64,000 nt of DNA from Falsiroseomonas stagni DSM 19981 (GCF_900114315.1 NZ_FOSQ01000002.1:310001-374000); one strand, 5' to 3'. Positions 22,536 to 31,725 are shown, numbered from the stretch's first letter. Notes: generated by a model from the sequence alone, not told the origin. A program made the numbers and translations.

Positions 22536-23587
22536 CAGGCCTCAGGGTCCGGGGCCGGCATGTCACGCAGAAGGTCGAGTTGCGCCGAAATCGAGGCAGG
22601 CGGCGCCAGGCCGAGGTGCCGCCACCCCGGCTCCCCCAGCATCCGCCCGCGCGGCGTCCGCAGCACCAGGCCCTCCTGGATCAGGAAGGGTTCCACCACT
22701 TCCTCCAGCGTGTCCCGGCTTTCGGCCAGGGCGGCGGCCAGCGTCTCCACCCCGACCGGGCCGCCATTGTGGTGTTCGGCGATCCGCCGGAGGTAGCGCC
22801 GGTCCTGCGCATCAAGACCGAGGTGATCGACCTCCAGCCTGGCCAGCGCGCCGTCCACCATCGCCCGGTCCGCGACCTTCCCCGTCACCAGCGCGAAATC
22901 CCGGATGCGCCGCAGCAGCCGGCCCGCGACGCGGGGCGTGCCGCGGGACCGCCTGGCGATCTCCAGCGCCCCGTCCTCCGCCAGGGCGAAGGCCAGCTTC
23001 TCCGCCCCCCGCCGCACGATCAGCAGCAATTCATCGACCGTGTAGAATTGCAGCCGCAGCGGGATGCCGAAGCGGTCGCGCAGCGGCTGGGTCAGCAGCC
23101 CCGCCCGCGTCGTGGCCCCCACCAGGGTGAAGGGTGGCAGGTCGATCCTGACCGTCCGCGCCGCGGGCCCCTCCCCGATGATCAGATCGAGGCAGAAATC
23201 CTCCATCGCGGGATACAGCGTCTCCTCGATCGCGGGCTGCAGCCGGTGGATCTCATCGACGAACAGCACGTCCCGCGGCTGGAGGTTGGTCAGGATCGCC
23301 GCGAGATCCCCCGATTTCTGCAGGATCGGCCCCGACGTCGCCCGGAACCCCACGCCGAGTTCCCGCGACACGATCTGCGCCAGCGTCGTCTTGCCGAGGC
23401 CCGGCGGCCCGAACAGCAGCACATGGTCCATCGCCTCGGCCCGCTGCTTCGCGGCCCCGATGAAGACCTCCAGATTCTCCCGCAGCGTCTTCTGGCCGAT
23501 GAATTCCCTCAGATTCTGCGGCCGCAGGGATCCCTCCCCGCCATCCTCCTCCTGCCGCGCGCCCCCGGTCAGCCTGTCCTCATTCAT
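22535..23587 (-). CDS. ruvB: Holliday junction branch migration helicase RuvB
   Basis: 350 residues. Walker A GPPGLGKT at residues 60-67, Walker [11 protein letters not shown], sensor-1 region [20 protein letters not shown] and the C-terminal winged helix ([19 protein letters not shown]) are all present. RuvB is the hexameric AAA+ motor that drives branch migration with RuvA. It starts four bases within the end of ruvA. Confidence 0.98.
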   Translation of the reverse strand: MNEDRLTGGARQEEDGGEGSLRPQNLREFIGQKTLRENLEVFIGAAKQRAEAMDHVLLFGPPGLGKTTLAQIVSRELGVGFRATSGPILQKSGDLAAILTNLQPRDVLFVDEIHRLQPAIEETLYPAMEDFCLDLIIGEGPAARTVRIDLPPFTLVGATTRAGLLTQPLRDRFGIPLRLQFYTVDELLLIVRRGAEKLAFALAEDGALEIARRSRGTPRVAGRLLRRIRDFALVTGKVADRAMVDGALARLEVDHLGLDAQDRRYLRRIAEHHNGGPVGVETLAAALAESRDTLEEVVEPFLIQEGLVLRTPRGRMLGEPGWRHLGLAPPASISAQLDLLRDMPAPDPEA

Positions 23588-24207
23588 CGCGGCGCCATGT
23601 CCTTCAGGGCCTCGGTGATCAGGGTGTTGAGCGAGGCGCCCTCACCCAGCCGCTTCGCCGCCCGCGCCACCGCCGCGGCGGCTTCCGGGCGCTTCCAGCC
23701 GAGGTTGGTCAGCGCCGAGGCCGCATCCGCCTCCACCCCCGCCACCACCGGCACGGCGATGGCGACCGCGCCGACCCCGTCCTCATCCGGCATGGCGCGG
23801 CCGACGGCCCATTTCTGCATCGCCGGCTCATCCACGATTCGCGTGGCGGTGGCGGCCCCCAGCCCCTTCACATCCGACAGGCGCTTGCGTTCCTTGGCCG
23901 CGATCGCCTGCGCCAACTGGTTGGGCGTGAGGCCCGAGAGCACCACCAGCGCCTTCTGCGGCCCCACCGTCTTCACCTCGATCAGCGCCAGGAAGGCTTC
24001 CCGTTCCTGCGCGTCGAGGAAGCCGAACAGCGTGATGGCGTCCTGGCTGACGCGCGTCTCCACCAGCAGCTTCTGGATGCCCTCCCGCGCCGTCAGCCGG
24101 TCCAGCGTCTTGCGGGAGCAGTGGACGAGGTAGCCGACGCCGCCCACGTCCAGCACGCAGCCGCCGTCCTGAACGCTCTCCACGAAGCCCTTCAGCGACC
24201 CGATCAT
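23584..24207 (-). CDS. ruvA: Holliday junction DNA-binding protein RuvA
   Basis: 207 residues. Domain I is the OB fold ([31 protein letters not shown], with [19 protein letters not shown]). Domain II has two helix-hairpin-helix motifs ([17 protein letters not shown] and [14 protein letters not shown]). Domain III ([22 protein letters not shown]) contacts RuvB. The gene overlaps ruvC and ruvB by four bases each. Confidence 0.98.
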   Translation of the reverse strand: MIGSLKGFVESVQDGGCVLDVGGVGYLVHCSRKTLDRLTAREGIQKLLVETRVSQDAITLFGFLDAQEREAFLALIEVKTVGPQKALVVLSGLTPNQLAQAIAAKERKRLSDVKGLGAATATRIVDEPAMQKWAVGRAMPDEDGVGAVAIAVPVVAGVEADAASALTNLGWKRPEAAAAVARAAKRLGEGASLNTLITEALKDMAPR

Positions 24208-24728
24208 GCCCCCGCCCTCGCGACCGCCCTGGCAAAGGCGTTCCGCGTGCTGCGGTGATGGGCGTGGCAGATGGCGATCGCCAGCGCATCCGCCGCATCC
24301 GCCCGCTTGAAGGTCACGCCCGGCAGCAGCTGCCGCACCATGGCCTGCACCTGCACCTTGTCCGCATGGCCGTTCCCGACCACGGCCCGCTTCACTTCCA
24401 TGGCGCCGTATTCCCGCGTCGGCAGCCCCGCCAGCGCCGGCGCAAGCAGCACCACGCCCCGCGCCTGGCCGAGCTTCAGGGCGCTTTCGGGATTGCGGGC
24501 GACATAGGTGTTCTCCACCGCCGCTTCATCCGGCTGCATCTCCGCGATCACCTTCGCAAGCCCGTGGTGCAGCGCCAGCAGCCGGTCCGGCAGATCCTCC
24601 CCCGCCTTGGTGGAGATCACGCCTTCCGCGCAGAAGCGCAGCCGGAAGCCGTCATGCTCCACCAGCCCCCAGCCGGTATGCTGGAGGCCCGGGTCAAGGC
24701 CGAGGATGCGAATCGGGGCGTTGGCCAT
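24204..24728 (-). CDS. ruvC: Crossover junction endodeoxyribonuclease RuvC
   Basis: 174 residues. ILGLDPGLQHTGWG holds the first catalytic Asp (Asp12), AVENTYVARNPESALKLGQARGV the Glu, and ADAADALAIAICHAHH the last acidic pair of the RNase H-like active site. RuvC resolves Holliday junctions moved by RuvAB. It lies 19 bp after yebC and overlaps ruvA by four bases. Confidence 0.98.
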   Translation of the reverse strand: MANAPIRILGLDPGLQHTGWGLVEHDGFRLRFCAEGVISTKAGEDLPDRLLALHHGLAKVIAEMQPDEAAVENTYVARNPESALKLGQARGVVLLAPALAGLPTREYGAMEVKRAVVGNGHADKVQVQAMVRQLLPGVTFKRADAADALAIAICHAHHRSTRNAFARAVARAGA

Positions 24729-24747
24729 CCCCGTCCTTTACCGCGTT

Positions 24748-25497
24748 TCAGGCGCTGAGGCGTTCCATCGCCGCCGCATCGACCTCGAAGTTCGCATAGA
24801 CGTTCTGCACGTCGTCATGGTCATCGAGGATGTCGAGCAGCTTCAGCACGTCCCGCGCCCGCTCCTCATCCAGGTCGATGGTGGTGGAGGGCCACCATTC
24901 GAGCTTCGCGGCCTCCGCCGTGCCGAACTTCGCTTCCAGCGCGTCGCGGACGGCCGCGAAATCCTCGACGGCGCAGGACACCTCGTGCCCCTCCTCGCCG
25001 CTCTCGACATCCTCGGCACCGGCCTCGATCGCCGCTTCCAGCATGGTGTCGGCGCTGGCGGCGGCGACGGGATAGCGCAGCACGCCCTTGCGCTCGAACT
25101 GGAAGGCGACCGAGTTGCTCTCCCCGAGCGCCCCGCCATTCTTGGCGAAGATGGACCGCAGATCGCCGCCGGTGCGGTTCCGGTTGTCGGTCAGGGCCTC
25201 CACGATGACGGCCACGCCATAGGGGCCGTAGCCCTCGTAGCGGACCTCCTGGTAGTCCTCCCCGGGCCCGCCGACGGCGGCGCGCTTGATGGCACGGTCG
25301 ATCGTGTCCCGGGTCATGTTCGACGTCAGCGCCGCCTTCACCGCGGCCCGCAGCCGCGGGTTCATGGCCGGGTCGGGCAGCCCCGCCTTGGCGGAGACGG
25401 TGATTTCCCGGATCAGCTTGCCGAAGGCGCGCGCCTTCTTCGCGCCCTGCGCCGCCTTGCGGTGCATGATGTTCTTCGCGTGCGAATGGCCGGCCAT
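24748..25497 (-). CDS. YebC/PmpR family DNA-binding regulatory protein
   Basis: 249 residues, full family length. [36 protein letters not shown] is the conserved N-terminal domain, and [25 protein letters not shown] and [20 protein letters not shown] mark domains II and III. YebC-type proteins act as transcription regulators, and related members help ribosomes through stalling sequences; which applies here is not evident. First gene of the conserved yebC-ruvCAB block, divergent from the EAL gene across 165 bp. Confidence 0.95.
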   Translation of the reverse strand: MAGHSHAKNIMHRKAAQGAKKARAFGKLIREITVSAKAGLPDPAMNPRLRAAVKAALTSNMTRDTIDRAIKRAAVGGPGEDYQEVRYEGYGPYGVAVIVEALTDNRNRTGGDLRSIFAKNGGALGESNSVAFQFERKGVLRYPVAAASADTMLEAAIEAGAEDVESGEEGHEVSCAVEDFAAVRDALEAKFGTAEAAKLEWWPSTTIDLDEERARDVLKLLDILDDHDDVQNVYANFEVDAAAMERLSA

Positions 25498-25662
25498 CGC
25501 CCCGTATCCCTGTCTTGCCCGATTTCACCGGGGGGTCCGCGCCCCCGCTGCGGCGCCCCTATACCGGCCCGCCCCCGCCTGCGGCAAATCGCGCAAGCGC
25601 CGGGGTTGAACATCAATGCCCCGCGCAACCCCTGGTTCATCAATGCGGCGCATCATGGCCGC

Positions 25663-27531
25663 ATGGCCCGTAACGCCCGCCCGGCTTCGATCGTGCCCTC
25701 CCCGCCCCCGCCCCTCGCGGCCCTGCTGGCGCTGCTCGCGCTGCTGGTGACGGCGCTGGCGCTGCTGGCGAGCAGCGCGATCACGGACAGGCTGCTCCGC
25801 GCCGATGCCCAGGCCAGGGTCGAAGGCTGGGGCGCGGACCTGCTCCGCCGCAGCCCCGAACTGGCCGCCATGCTGCGCGGCGGCAGCGTCTCCGAATCCG
25901 GCCTCGTGACGCTGGAGGCGATCCGCGCCGGCGGCGATATCCTCCAACTCCGCCTCCTCGGCGCCGATGGCCGCGTCCTGGTCAGCGATGGCGCGCCCGA
26001 CCTCGCCAACGCCGTCGTCACAACACGCGTCGCGCTGCGCGATGCCACGGGGCGTGCCGGCACGCTGGAAGTGGTGCTGGACCAGGCGCCGCGCCGCGCC
26101 CTGTTCCGTGACGCCGTCCGCCTCGCGGAAGGCTCCATCGCCATGTTCGGCGGCGCCGCCTTCGCCCTCCTCGTCTGGCTGGCGCTGCGCCGCCAGCGCG
26201 AAAGCAGCGCGGAGGCGCAGGCCCAGTTCCTCCGCCGGCATGACGCCACCACCGGCCTCGCCACCCATGCCGAATTCCGCGAAAGGCTCGACGCCGCCCT
26301 CGCCATGGCGCGGGAACAGGGCTGGCAGGTCGGCGTCCAGGTCATCGACCTCCGCCGCTTCCGGGAGGTGAACGAGACGCATGGCCACGCCGCGGGCGAC
26401 ATCGTCCTCTCCCTCATCGCCACCCGCCTCCGCGGCGCCGTGCGGCGGGAGGATGCGGTGGCCCGCCTCGCCGGGGACCGCTTCGCGGTCGTCCAGTCCG
26501 TGCTGCACGAACCGGCCGCCGCCGCCCGCCTGGCCGACCGCCTGGCCGACACCATCGCCAACCCCTTCGCCCTGCCGGACGGCCTTTCCATCACCATCGC
26601 CGCGGATATCGGCCTGGCCATCGCGCCGCATGACGGGGAGGATGCCGAAACCCTGCTGGACCGCGCGGAAAAGGCACTCGCCACCGCGCGGGCGGAACCG
26701 GACGCCACCATCCGCAGCTTCGAACCCGCGATCGATGCCGAAGCCCGCCGGCAGCGGGAGCTGGAACGCGACCTCCGCGCCGCCATCGCCGATGGGGCGC
26801 TGACGCTGCACTACCAGCCGCAATACCGCCTGCGCGACCACGCGCTGGTGGGGTTCGAGGCACTGCTGCGCTGGCACCACCCCGAACGCGGCATGATCCC
26901 GCCCGGCGACTTCATTCCCCTGGCGGAACGGAGCGGCCTCATCATCCCGCTCGGCGCCTGGGTGCTGCGCGCGGCCTGCGCGGAAGCCGCGCGCTGGCCC
27001 GCGCCGGTGCGCGTCGCGGTGAACCTCTCCCCGGCCCAGTTCCGCCATGGCGGGCTGGTCGGCACCATTGCCGACGCCCTGGCCACCCACGGCCTGCCCG
27101 GCCACCTGCTGGAACTGGAAGTCACCGAAAGCCTGCTGCAGCGCGACGCGGCGGAGACGGAGCGCCTGCTTCGCGCCATCCGCGGGCTCGGCGTTTCCAT
27201 CGCCATGGATGATTTCGGCACCGGCTGGTCCAGCCTGGCGCATCTCTGGCGCTTCCCCTTCAGCAAGCTGAAGATCGACCGCGCCTTCATCCGCGACCTC
27301 GGCCATGATCCGCGCCTGTCCGCCATCGTCGCCACCATCGTGGGCCTCGGCCGCATCCTCGGCATGACGGTGGTGGCGGAGGGCGTGGAGACGGACGAAC
27401 AGGCCCGCCTGCTGGCGCAGGAAGGTTGCGACCAGGTGCAGGGCTGGCTCTATGGCCGCGCCATGCCGGCGGAAGAAGCCCGAGCGCTCATCGCCGCGCA
27501 ATCGGATGCCAACCAGCGCAAGGTCGCCTGA
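25663..27531 (+). CDS. c-di-GMP phosphodiesterase with degenerate GGDEF and intact EAL domains
   Basis: 622 residues. Two membrane helices (about 17-40 and 155-175) flank a short periplasmic sensor region. The GGDEF domain (about 185-350) has AGDRF at 270-274 in place of GGDEF, so diguanylate cyclase activity is unlikely. The RxxD inhibitory site (261-264) five residues before it is kept. The EAL domain (about 375-615) looks complete: EALLR at 399-403, DDFGTG at 516-521, then LKIDRAFIRDL and VVAEGVET. The expected activity is hydrolysis of c-di-GMP, possibly with the GGDEF remnant sensing c-di-GMP or GTP. The start ATG is the first that precedes the signal-anchor helix. Confidence 0.9.
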   Translation: MARNARPASIVPSPPPPLAALLALLALLVTALALLASSAITDRLLRADAQARVEGWGADLLRRSPELAAMLRGGSVSESGLVTLEAIRAGGDILQLRLLGADGRVLVSDGAPDLANAVVTTRVALRDATGRAGTLEVVLDQAPRRALFRDAVRLAEGSIAMFGGAAFALLVWLALRRQRESSAEAQAQFLRRHDATTGLATHAEFRERLDAALAMAREQGWQVGVQVIDLRRFREVNETHGHAAGDIVLSLIATRLRGAVRREDAVARLAGDRFAVVQSVLHEPAAAARLADRLADTIANPFALPDGLSITIAADIGLAIAPHDGEDAETLLDRAEKALATARAEPDATIRSFEPAIDAEARRQRELERDLRAAIADGALTLHYQPQYRLRDHALVGFEALLRWHHPERGMIPPGDFIPLAERSGLIIPLGAWVLRAACAEAARWPAPVRVAVNLSPAQFRHGGLVGTIADALATHGLPGHLLELEVTESLLQRDAAETERLLRAIRGLGVSIAMDDFGTGWSSLAHLWRFPFSKLKIDRAFIRDLGHDPRLSAIVATIVGLGRILGMTVVAEGVETDEQARLLAQEGCDQVQGWLYGRAMPAEEARALIAAQSDANQRKVA

Positions 27532-27569
27532 CCGTCACACCCTGACCGTCACACCCTGACTGTAACACA
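27528..27569. repeat. Three 14-bp tandem repeats
   Basis: CTGACCGTCACACC occurs twice, then a degenerate third copy CTGACTGTAACACA. The first copy overlaps the EAL gene's stop codon. It ends 34 bp before the GNAT start. Confidence 0.6.
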
Positions 27570-27603
27570 GGGCCCGGCAACGCCATGCTACAGCGGCGGC
27601 GCC

Positions 27604-28062
27604 ATGACCCTGCTGATCCGCCCCGTCGCCGAAACCCCGCATGTCCCGACCATCGCTGCCTGGCTGCACGCGCAATGGTGGGCCGCCGGCGGCTACTCGC
27701 TGGCGCAGACGGAAAGCTTCCTCCGCCAGGCCACCGGCCCCGCCGCCCCCTGTGCGCTGGTGGCGGAGCGTGATGGCCTGCCGCTCGGCACCGCCACCTT
27801 CGACACGGATGACCTGCCGGCGCGCCCCGACCTCTCCCCCTGGCTTGCCTCCGTCCTCGTCGCGCCGGAGGCCCGCCGCCAGGGCATCGCCACCGCCCTG
27901 GTCGCCGCCGTCGAAGAATTGGCGATCGCCCAGGGCGTCCGCCGCCTCTGGCTCTTCACCCCGGACCAGGCGCCCTTCTACGCGGCGCGCGGCTGGGTGC
28001 GGTCGGGGGCGGAGGAATATCGAGGCTCCCCTGTCGTGCTGATGCACCGGGATTTTCCGTAG
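27604..28062 (+). CDS. GNAT family N-acetyltransferase
   Basis: 152 residues. VLVAPEARRQGIATALVAAVEELA is motif A with the Q/R-x-x-G-x-A pyrophosphate loop that binds acetyl-CoA. RLWLFTPDQAPFYAARGWVRSGAEEY is the typical motif B end of small GNATs. Substrate is unknown. The last 107 bp overlap the convergent photolyase gene. Confidence 0.88.
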   Translation: MTLLIRPVAETPHVPTIAAWLHAQWWAAGGYSLAQTESFLRQATGPAAPCALVAERDGLPLGTATFDTDDLPARPDLSPWLASVLVAPEARRQGIATALVAAVEELAIAQGVRRLWLFTPDQAPFYAARGWVRSGAEEYRGSPVVLMHRDFP

Positions 28063-29611
28063 CGGCGCCCGCTTCAAGCCCCGCCAGGAAGGCCGCGGCT
28101 TCCTGCTTCATCGCCGCCACCTTCTCCGGCGCCATCTTCGCCAGTGTCCGGACCGGCATCGCCATCCGCGGATTGCGGCCGAACCGCTCGGCGTGGCGAC
28201 TGATGAAATCCCAGTAGAGGAAGTTGAAGGGACAGGCGCCCCGCTTGTCCCCCTTCTGGCCGGTGGCCTTCTTCACGTCGTAGGCACAGCCCCGGCAATG
28301 GTCGGACATGCGGTTGATGTAGGCGCCGCTGGCCGCATAGGGCTTGGACGCCATGACGCCGCCATCGGCGTGCAGCGCCATGCCATGGGTGTTCGGCAAC
28401 TCCACCCATTCATAGGCGTCGGCATAGACGACCATGTACCATTCATTGACCTCGGCCGGGTCGATCCCCGCGAGCAGCGCGAAATTCCCCGTCACCATCA
28501 GCCGCTGGATGTGGTGGGCATAGGCCAGGTCCCGCGTCTGGGTGATGGCGGCGCGCATGCAGGCCATCCGCGTTTCCCCCGACCAGTAGAACCACGGCAG
28601 GGGCCGCGTGGCGCCCAGCGCGTTGGTGTCGCGGTAGGCCGGCATGCGCAGCCAGTAGATGCCGCGGACATATTCCCGCCAGCCGAGGATCTGGCGGATG
28701 AAGCCCTCCACCGCGTTCAGCGGCGCGCGGCCCTGGCGATATGCCGCCTCCGCCGCCCGGCAGGCCTCCATCGGGTCCAGCAGCCCGCAATTCAGCGCCG
28801 CCCCCACCAGCGCGTGGAACAGCGTGGGCTCCCCTTCCGCCATCGCGTCCTGGTAATCGCCGAAGCGCGCCAGGCGATGCGCCACGAAATCATCCAGCGC
28901 CTGCCGAGCCTCCCCGGCCGTCACCGGCCAGGCGAAGGCGTCGAGCGTGCCGAAATGGTCCGCGAATTCCCGTTCGACCAGCGCCATCACATCGCGCGTC
29001 GTGTCGTCCGGCGCGAAGCGGCGCGGCCGCGGCGGCTTCACGCCGGGGTCGAGCGGCTTGCGGTTCTCCGCATCGAAGTTCCAGGCCCCGCCGGTCGGCT
29101 CATCCGGCGCTTCCATCAGCAGCCCCGTGGCACGCCGCATCTCCCGGTAGAAGAACTCCATGCGGAGCTGCTTCTTCTCCCCCGCCCAGGCCCGGAACCG
29201 CGCCATGGAGCACAGGAACCGCCCATCCTCCCGGATCTCCACCGGCAGGCCGGTCAGCGCCTCCCATCCCCGCATATCCTCCAGCACCCGCCATTCGCCG
29301 GGCTGGGTGACGATGATGCGGGTGGCGCCCGACTCCCGCGCGATGCGCGCGACCTCTCCCGCCAGGGACTGCGTGTTGGCCGGATCGTCCAGCCGCGAAT
29401 AGGCGACGCGCAGCCCCTCCGCCCGCAGCGCATCGGCGAAGTGCCGCATGGCGGACAGCACCAGCGCGATCTTCTGCTTGTGGTGTTTCACATAGGTGCA
29501 TTCGGACCGGACCTCGGCCATCAGCACCAGGTCGCGCGCGGGGTCGATGCCCGCCAGCGCCGACAGGCCGCGGGAACACTGGTCCCCCAGGACCACCCTC
29601 AGCGTGGTCAT
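27956..29611 (-). CDS. Iron-sulfur cryptochrome/photolyase (PhrB-like, FeS-BCP family)
   Basis: 551 residues. The N-terminus TTLRVVLGDQCSRGLSALAGID and YVKHHKQKIALVLSAMRHFADALR match the deoxyribodipyrimidine photolyase-related family. The FAD domain has FIRQILGWREYVRGIYWLRMP and YAHHIQRLMVTGNFALLAGIDP. Cysteines in NRMSDHCRGCAYDV and GACPFNFLYWDF plus one upstream (MACMRAAI) fit the [4Fe-4S] ligands of PhrB-type (6-4) photolyases, which also bind a lumazine antenna. Expected role is light-driven repair of UV photoproducts. The last 35-40 residues (Pro/Arg-rich) run into the GNAT gene and exceed the usual family length. Confidence 0.9.
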   Translation of the reverse strand: MTTLRVVLGDQCSRGLSALAGIDPARDLVLMAEVRSECTYVKHHKQKIALVLSAMRHFADALRAEGLRVAYSRLDDPANTQSLAGEVARIARESGATRIIVTQPGEWRVLEDMRGWEALTGLPVEIREDGRFLCSMARFRAWAGEKKQLRMEFFYREMRRATGLLMEAPDEPTGGAWNFDAENRKPLDPGVKPPRPRRFAPDDTTRDVMALVEREFADHFGTLDAFAWPVTAGEARQALDDFVAHRLARFGDYQDAMAEGEPTLFHALVGAALNCGLLDPMEACRAAEAAYRQGRAPLNAVEGFIRQILGWREYVRGIYWLRMPAYRDTNALGATRPLPWFYWSGETRMACMRAAITQTRDLAYAHHIQRLMVTGNFALLAGIDPAEVNEWYMVVYADAYEWVELPNTHGMALHADGGVMASKPYAASGAYINRMSDHCRGCAYDVKKATGQKGDKRGACPFNFLYWDFISRHAERFGRNPRMAMPVRTLAKMAPEKVAAMKQEAAAFLAGLEAGAATENPGASARQGSLDIPPPPTAPSRAPRRRAPGPG

Positions 29612-30219
29612 GCGCGTTCGTACCGCACGGCGCTGCCATCCTCACCGGTGGTGGCGAAGCCCACCCATATGCCGGCGGCGTCATAGGCGATGTCCGCGCC
29701 CTCTCCCCCCACCAGCACCACCCGCACCCCGCCGCCCGGCAGCGCCGTCCGCGTCAGTTGCGGCGCCACCGCCTGGCCCATGCGCGGGTCGAAGAGCGGC
29801 CCGCCATCGGTCAGCGTCGCCCGGCGCCACCAGGTCAGCGGTGCCGCCTCCGCCGGCAGCCTTGCCTCCCCCGCCGTGCCGCGCAGCAGGATCTGCCCGC
29901 CTTCCGCCCGGGCCTCGCAGAAGCCCGGCGTGCCGTTGCGATCCAGGCGCGATCCCAGCGAGACCAGCCGGTCGCCGCGCCAGTTCTCCACTGTCTCATG
30001 GCTGTAGCGATAGACGGTGATGCCGATCAGCTTCACCTCCACCCGCACCAGGCTCCGCGCCTCCAGCACCCCGCCATCGAGGTTCCTGAACGTCACCTGG
30101 TGCGTCCCCACGGCCGTGCCGTTGCGGATCAGCCGGAAATTCACCGCCGCCGGCGCGGCCTTTACCGGGCGAGCCATCAGCACCGCCGGCAGCAGCAGCG
30201 CGGCACGCCGCCGCATCAC
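29608..30219 (-). CDS. DUF6134-like secreted protein
   Basis: 203 residues. MMRRRAALLLPAVLMARPVKA is a signal peptide. The mature part begins with a lipocalin-like strand pattern, VNFRLIRNGTAVGTHQVTF, then LEARSLVRVEVKLIGITVYRYSHETVENWRGDRLVSLGSRLDRNG, typical of the DUF6134 family. The C-terminal VVLVGGEGADIAYDAAGIWVGFATTGEDGSAVRYER is also characteristic. Function is unknown; the fold suggests a periplasmic beta-barrel that binds something hydrophobic. It overlaps the photolyase start by four bases and the SDR stop by four, so the three form one transcription unit. Confidence 0.75.
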   Translation of the reverse strand: MMRRRAALLLPAVLMARPVKAAPAAVNFRLIRNGTAVGTHQVTFRNLDGGVLEARSLVRVEVKLIGITVYRYSHETVENWRGDRLVSLGSRLDRNGTPGFCEARAEGGQILLRGTAGEARLPAEAAPLTWWRRATLTDGGPLFDPRMGQAVAPQLTRTALPGGGVRVVLVGGEGADIAYDAAGIWVGFATTGEDGSAVRYERA

Positions 30220-30953
30220 CCGCGCCCCGCCAGCGCCGCGCGACCCCCATCCACGCCGATCACCTGCCCCGTCATCCAGCCCGCGGCCTCGGACAGCAGG
30301 AAATCGGCCAGCGCCGCGCTGTCATCCGCCTCGCCGAGCCGCGGGATCGGGTGCTGCTTCGCGATCGCCTCCGCCATCTGCGGGCTCTTCGTCAGCGGCT
30401 CCGCCAGCGCGGTGCGGGTCAGGCTGGGCGCGATGCAGTTCACCCGCACCTTGGGGGCAAGGTCGGCGGCCAGCGACACCGTCAGCCCCTCCACCGCCGC
30501 CTTCGCCGCAGCGATGGCGACGTGATTGGGAAACCCCTTTCGCGCCGCGACGGAGGAGAACAGCACCACGGAGCCACCGCCCCCTTGTCCCCCATGGGCC
30601 GCCAGCGCCCCCGCCGCCGCCTGCACCGCCAGCGCCGGCGCCGCCGCGTTCAGCCGGAAGGTTTCCACCAGATCGGCCTCCGTCACCCGCGCCAGCGGCT
30701 TCAGCACGATGGAGCCGACGCAGAAGGCGAGGCCCGCCAGCGGCGTTCCCGCCGCCGCGACCGCCGCCGCCACCTGCGCGCGGTCCGTCACATCCGCCAC
30801 CGCATGGCCGGCGCCCAGCTCCGCCGCCAGCGCCGCCAGCCGCGCCGCCCCGCGTGCCACCAGGAAGGGCCGCGCCCCGCGCGCGGCCAGGCGCCGCGCC
30901 AGCGCCTCCCCGATTCCGCCCGTCGCCCCGAAGACCAGCACCTGACCCGTCAT
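30216..30953 (-). CDS. Short-chain dehydrogenase/reductase (SDR)
   Basis: 245 residues. VLVFGATGGIGEALARRLAARGA is the Rossmann motif (GxxxGIG variant). VADVTDRAQVAAAV, VLFSSVAARKGFPNHVAIAAAKAAVEGL and CIAPSLTRTAL follow. In the catalytic segment the Tyr of YxxxK is replaced: the sequence reads HVAIAAAKAA, so His or another residue stands in place of Tyr while the Lys is kept. This is seen in some atypical SDRs and leaves activity uncertain. An upstream ATG at 30971 is possible. First gene of the SDR-DUF6134-photolyase chain, a set that recurs with light or oxidative-stress functions in related bacteria. Confidence 0.85.
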   Translation of the reverse strand: MTGQVLVFGATGGIGEALARRLAARGARPFLVARGAARLAALAAELGAGHAVADVTDRAQVAAAVAAAGTPLAGLAFCVGSIVLKPLARVTEADLVETFRLNAAAPALAVQAAAGALAAHGGQGGGGSVVLFSSVAARKGFPNHVAIAAAKAAVEGLTVSLAADLAPKVRVNCIAPSLTRTALAEPLTKSPQMAEAIAKQHPIPRLGEADDSAALADFLLSEAAGWMTGQVIGVDGGRAALAGRG

Positions 30954-31061
30954 GAACCCATCACCCGTCAATCGCCGCGCTCAGATGGGCCGCCCCCCGG
31001 CCGGCGGAAGGGCCACCCCGGGACGGGAGACAGGATCGCCCGGCCATGGCAGGATGCGGCG

Positions 31062-31619
31062 ATGCGCCAATTGCTGCTGCTGCGCCACGCGAAATCCTCC
31101 TGGGATGATCCGCGGCTTTCGGACCACGCCCGGCCGTTGAATGCGCGCGGCCGGCGCGCGGCGATCGGCATGGGCACGGCGATGCGCGACCTCGGCCTGG
31201 CGCCGGACATCGTCCTCGTCTCCTCCGCCCGCCGCACCCTGCAGACGCTCGAAGCCATTTCGCCGATCGAGGGTACACCCCTGATCGAGCCGATGGACGA
31301 CCTCTACCTTACCACCTGGACCTCGCTGCTCGACGTGCTGCGCGGGGTGCGGGAGACGGCGCGGAGCGTCCTCCTCATCGGTCACAACCCGGGCCTGCAC
31401 GACCTCGCGATGGCGCTGGCCGGCGCCGCGGCCATGGCGGGGGATGGCCCGCTGGTGCGCCGCCTGGCCGCCGCCTACCCGACCGGCACGCTGACCGAAT
31501 TCGCCGTCGCCCTGCCCTGGCGCCAGCTGGAAGCCGGCGGCGGCCGCCTGCTGCGGGTTCTCTCCCCCGCCGACCTCCCGGGCGCGGAACCCGCCGACGC
31601 CTCGGACCCGATGGCCTGA
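31062..31619 (+). CDS. SixA-type histidine phosphatase
   Basis: 185 residues from the ATG preceded by AGGATG. MRQLLLLRHAKSSWDD contains the RH(A/G) phosphohistidine motif, SSARRTLQTLEAI the second Arg, and VLLIGHNPGLHDLA the second His of the phosphoglycerate-mutase fold. SixA proteins dephosphorylate phosphohistidine on signalling proteins or small phosphoesters. Its stop codon TGA lies in the apparent 3-bp target duplication of the element that follows, and the CHAD gene lies just beyond. Confidence 0.9.
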   Translation: MRQLLLLRHAKSSWDDPRLSDHARPLNARGRRAAIGMGTAMRDLGLAPDIVLVSSARRTLQTLEAISPIEGTPLIEPMDDLYLTTWTSLLDVLRGVRETARSVLLIGHNPGLHDLAMALAGAAAMAGDGPLVRRLAAAYPTGTLTEFAVALPWRQLEAGGGRLLRVLSPADLPGAEPADASDPMA

Positions 31620-31717
31620 GAGCTTGTGAATTAATGCCCGAAAGCGCCGGAATCCGAGGGAAAATCCCAATGATTTCAACGGGCATTAATGCTCAAGCTC
31701 GATTCTTTCACAGGCTC
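31620..31717. mobile_element. 98-bp MITE-like element
   Basis: The ends are inverted: GAGCTTGTGAA on the left, GAGCCTGTGAA (complement of the right end), 10 of 11 matching. The element is flanked by TGA on both sides (31617-31619 and 31718-31720), a TNA-type 3-bp duplication. An internal 21-bp inverted repeat (31620-31640 against 31680-31700, 19 matches) spans a 39-base loop. Size, ends and duplication fit a non-autonomous relative of IS5-family IS1031-group elements known from Acetobacteraceae; that relationship is inference. Confidence 0.5.
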
Positions 31718-31725
31718 TGACGGCC

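Noticed and set aside
25611-25646. CATCAATGC occurring twice 27 bp apart upstream of the EAL gene
   Set aside because: Only two short copies without symmetry, so too weak to call an operator.
24508-25662. The 385-codon N-terminal extension of the EAL protein reading back through yebC
   Set aside because: This part is antisense to yebC and ruvC. The true start is the ATG at 25663 just before a signal-anchor helix.
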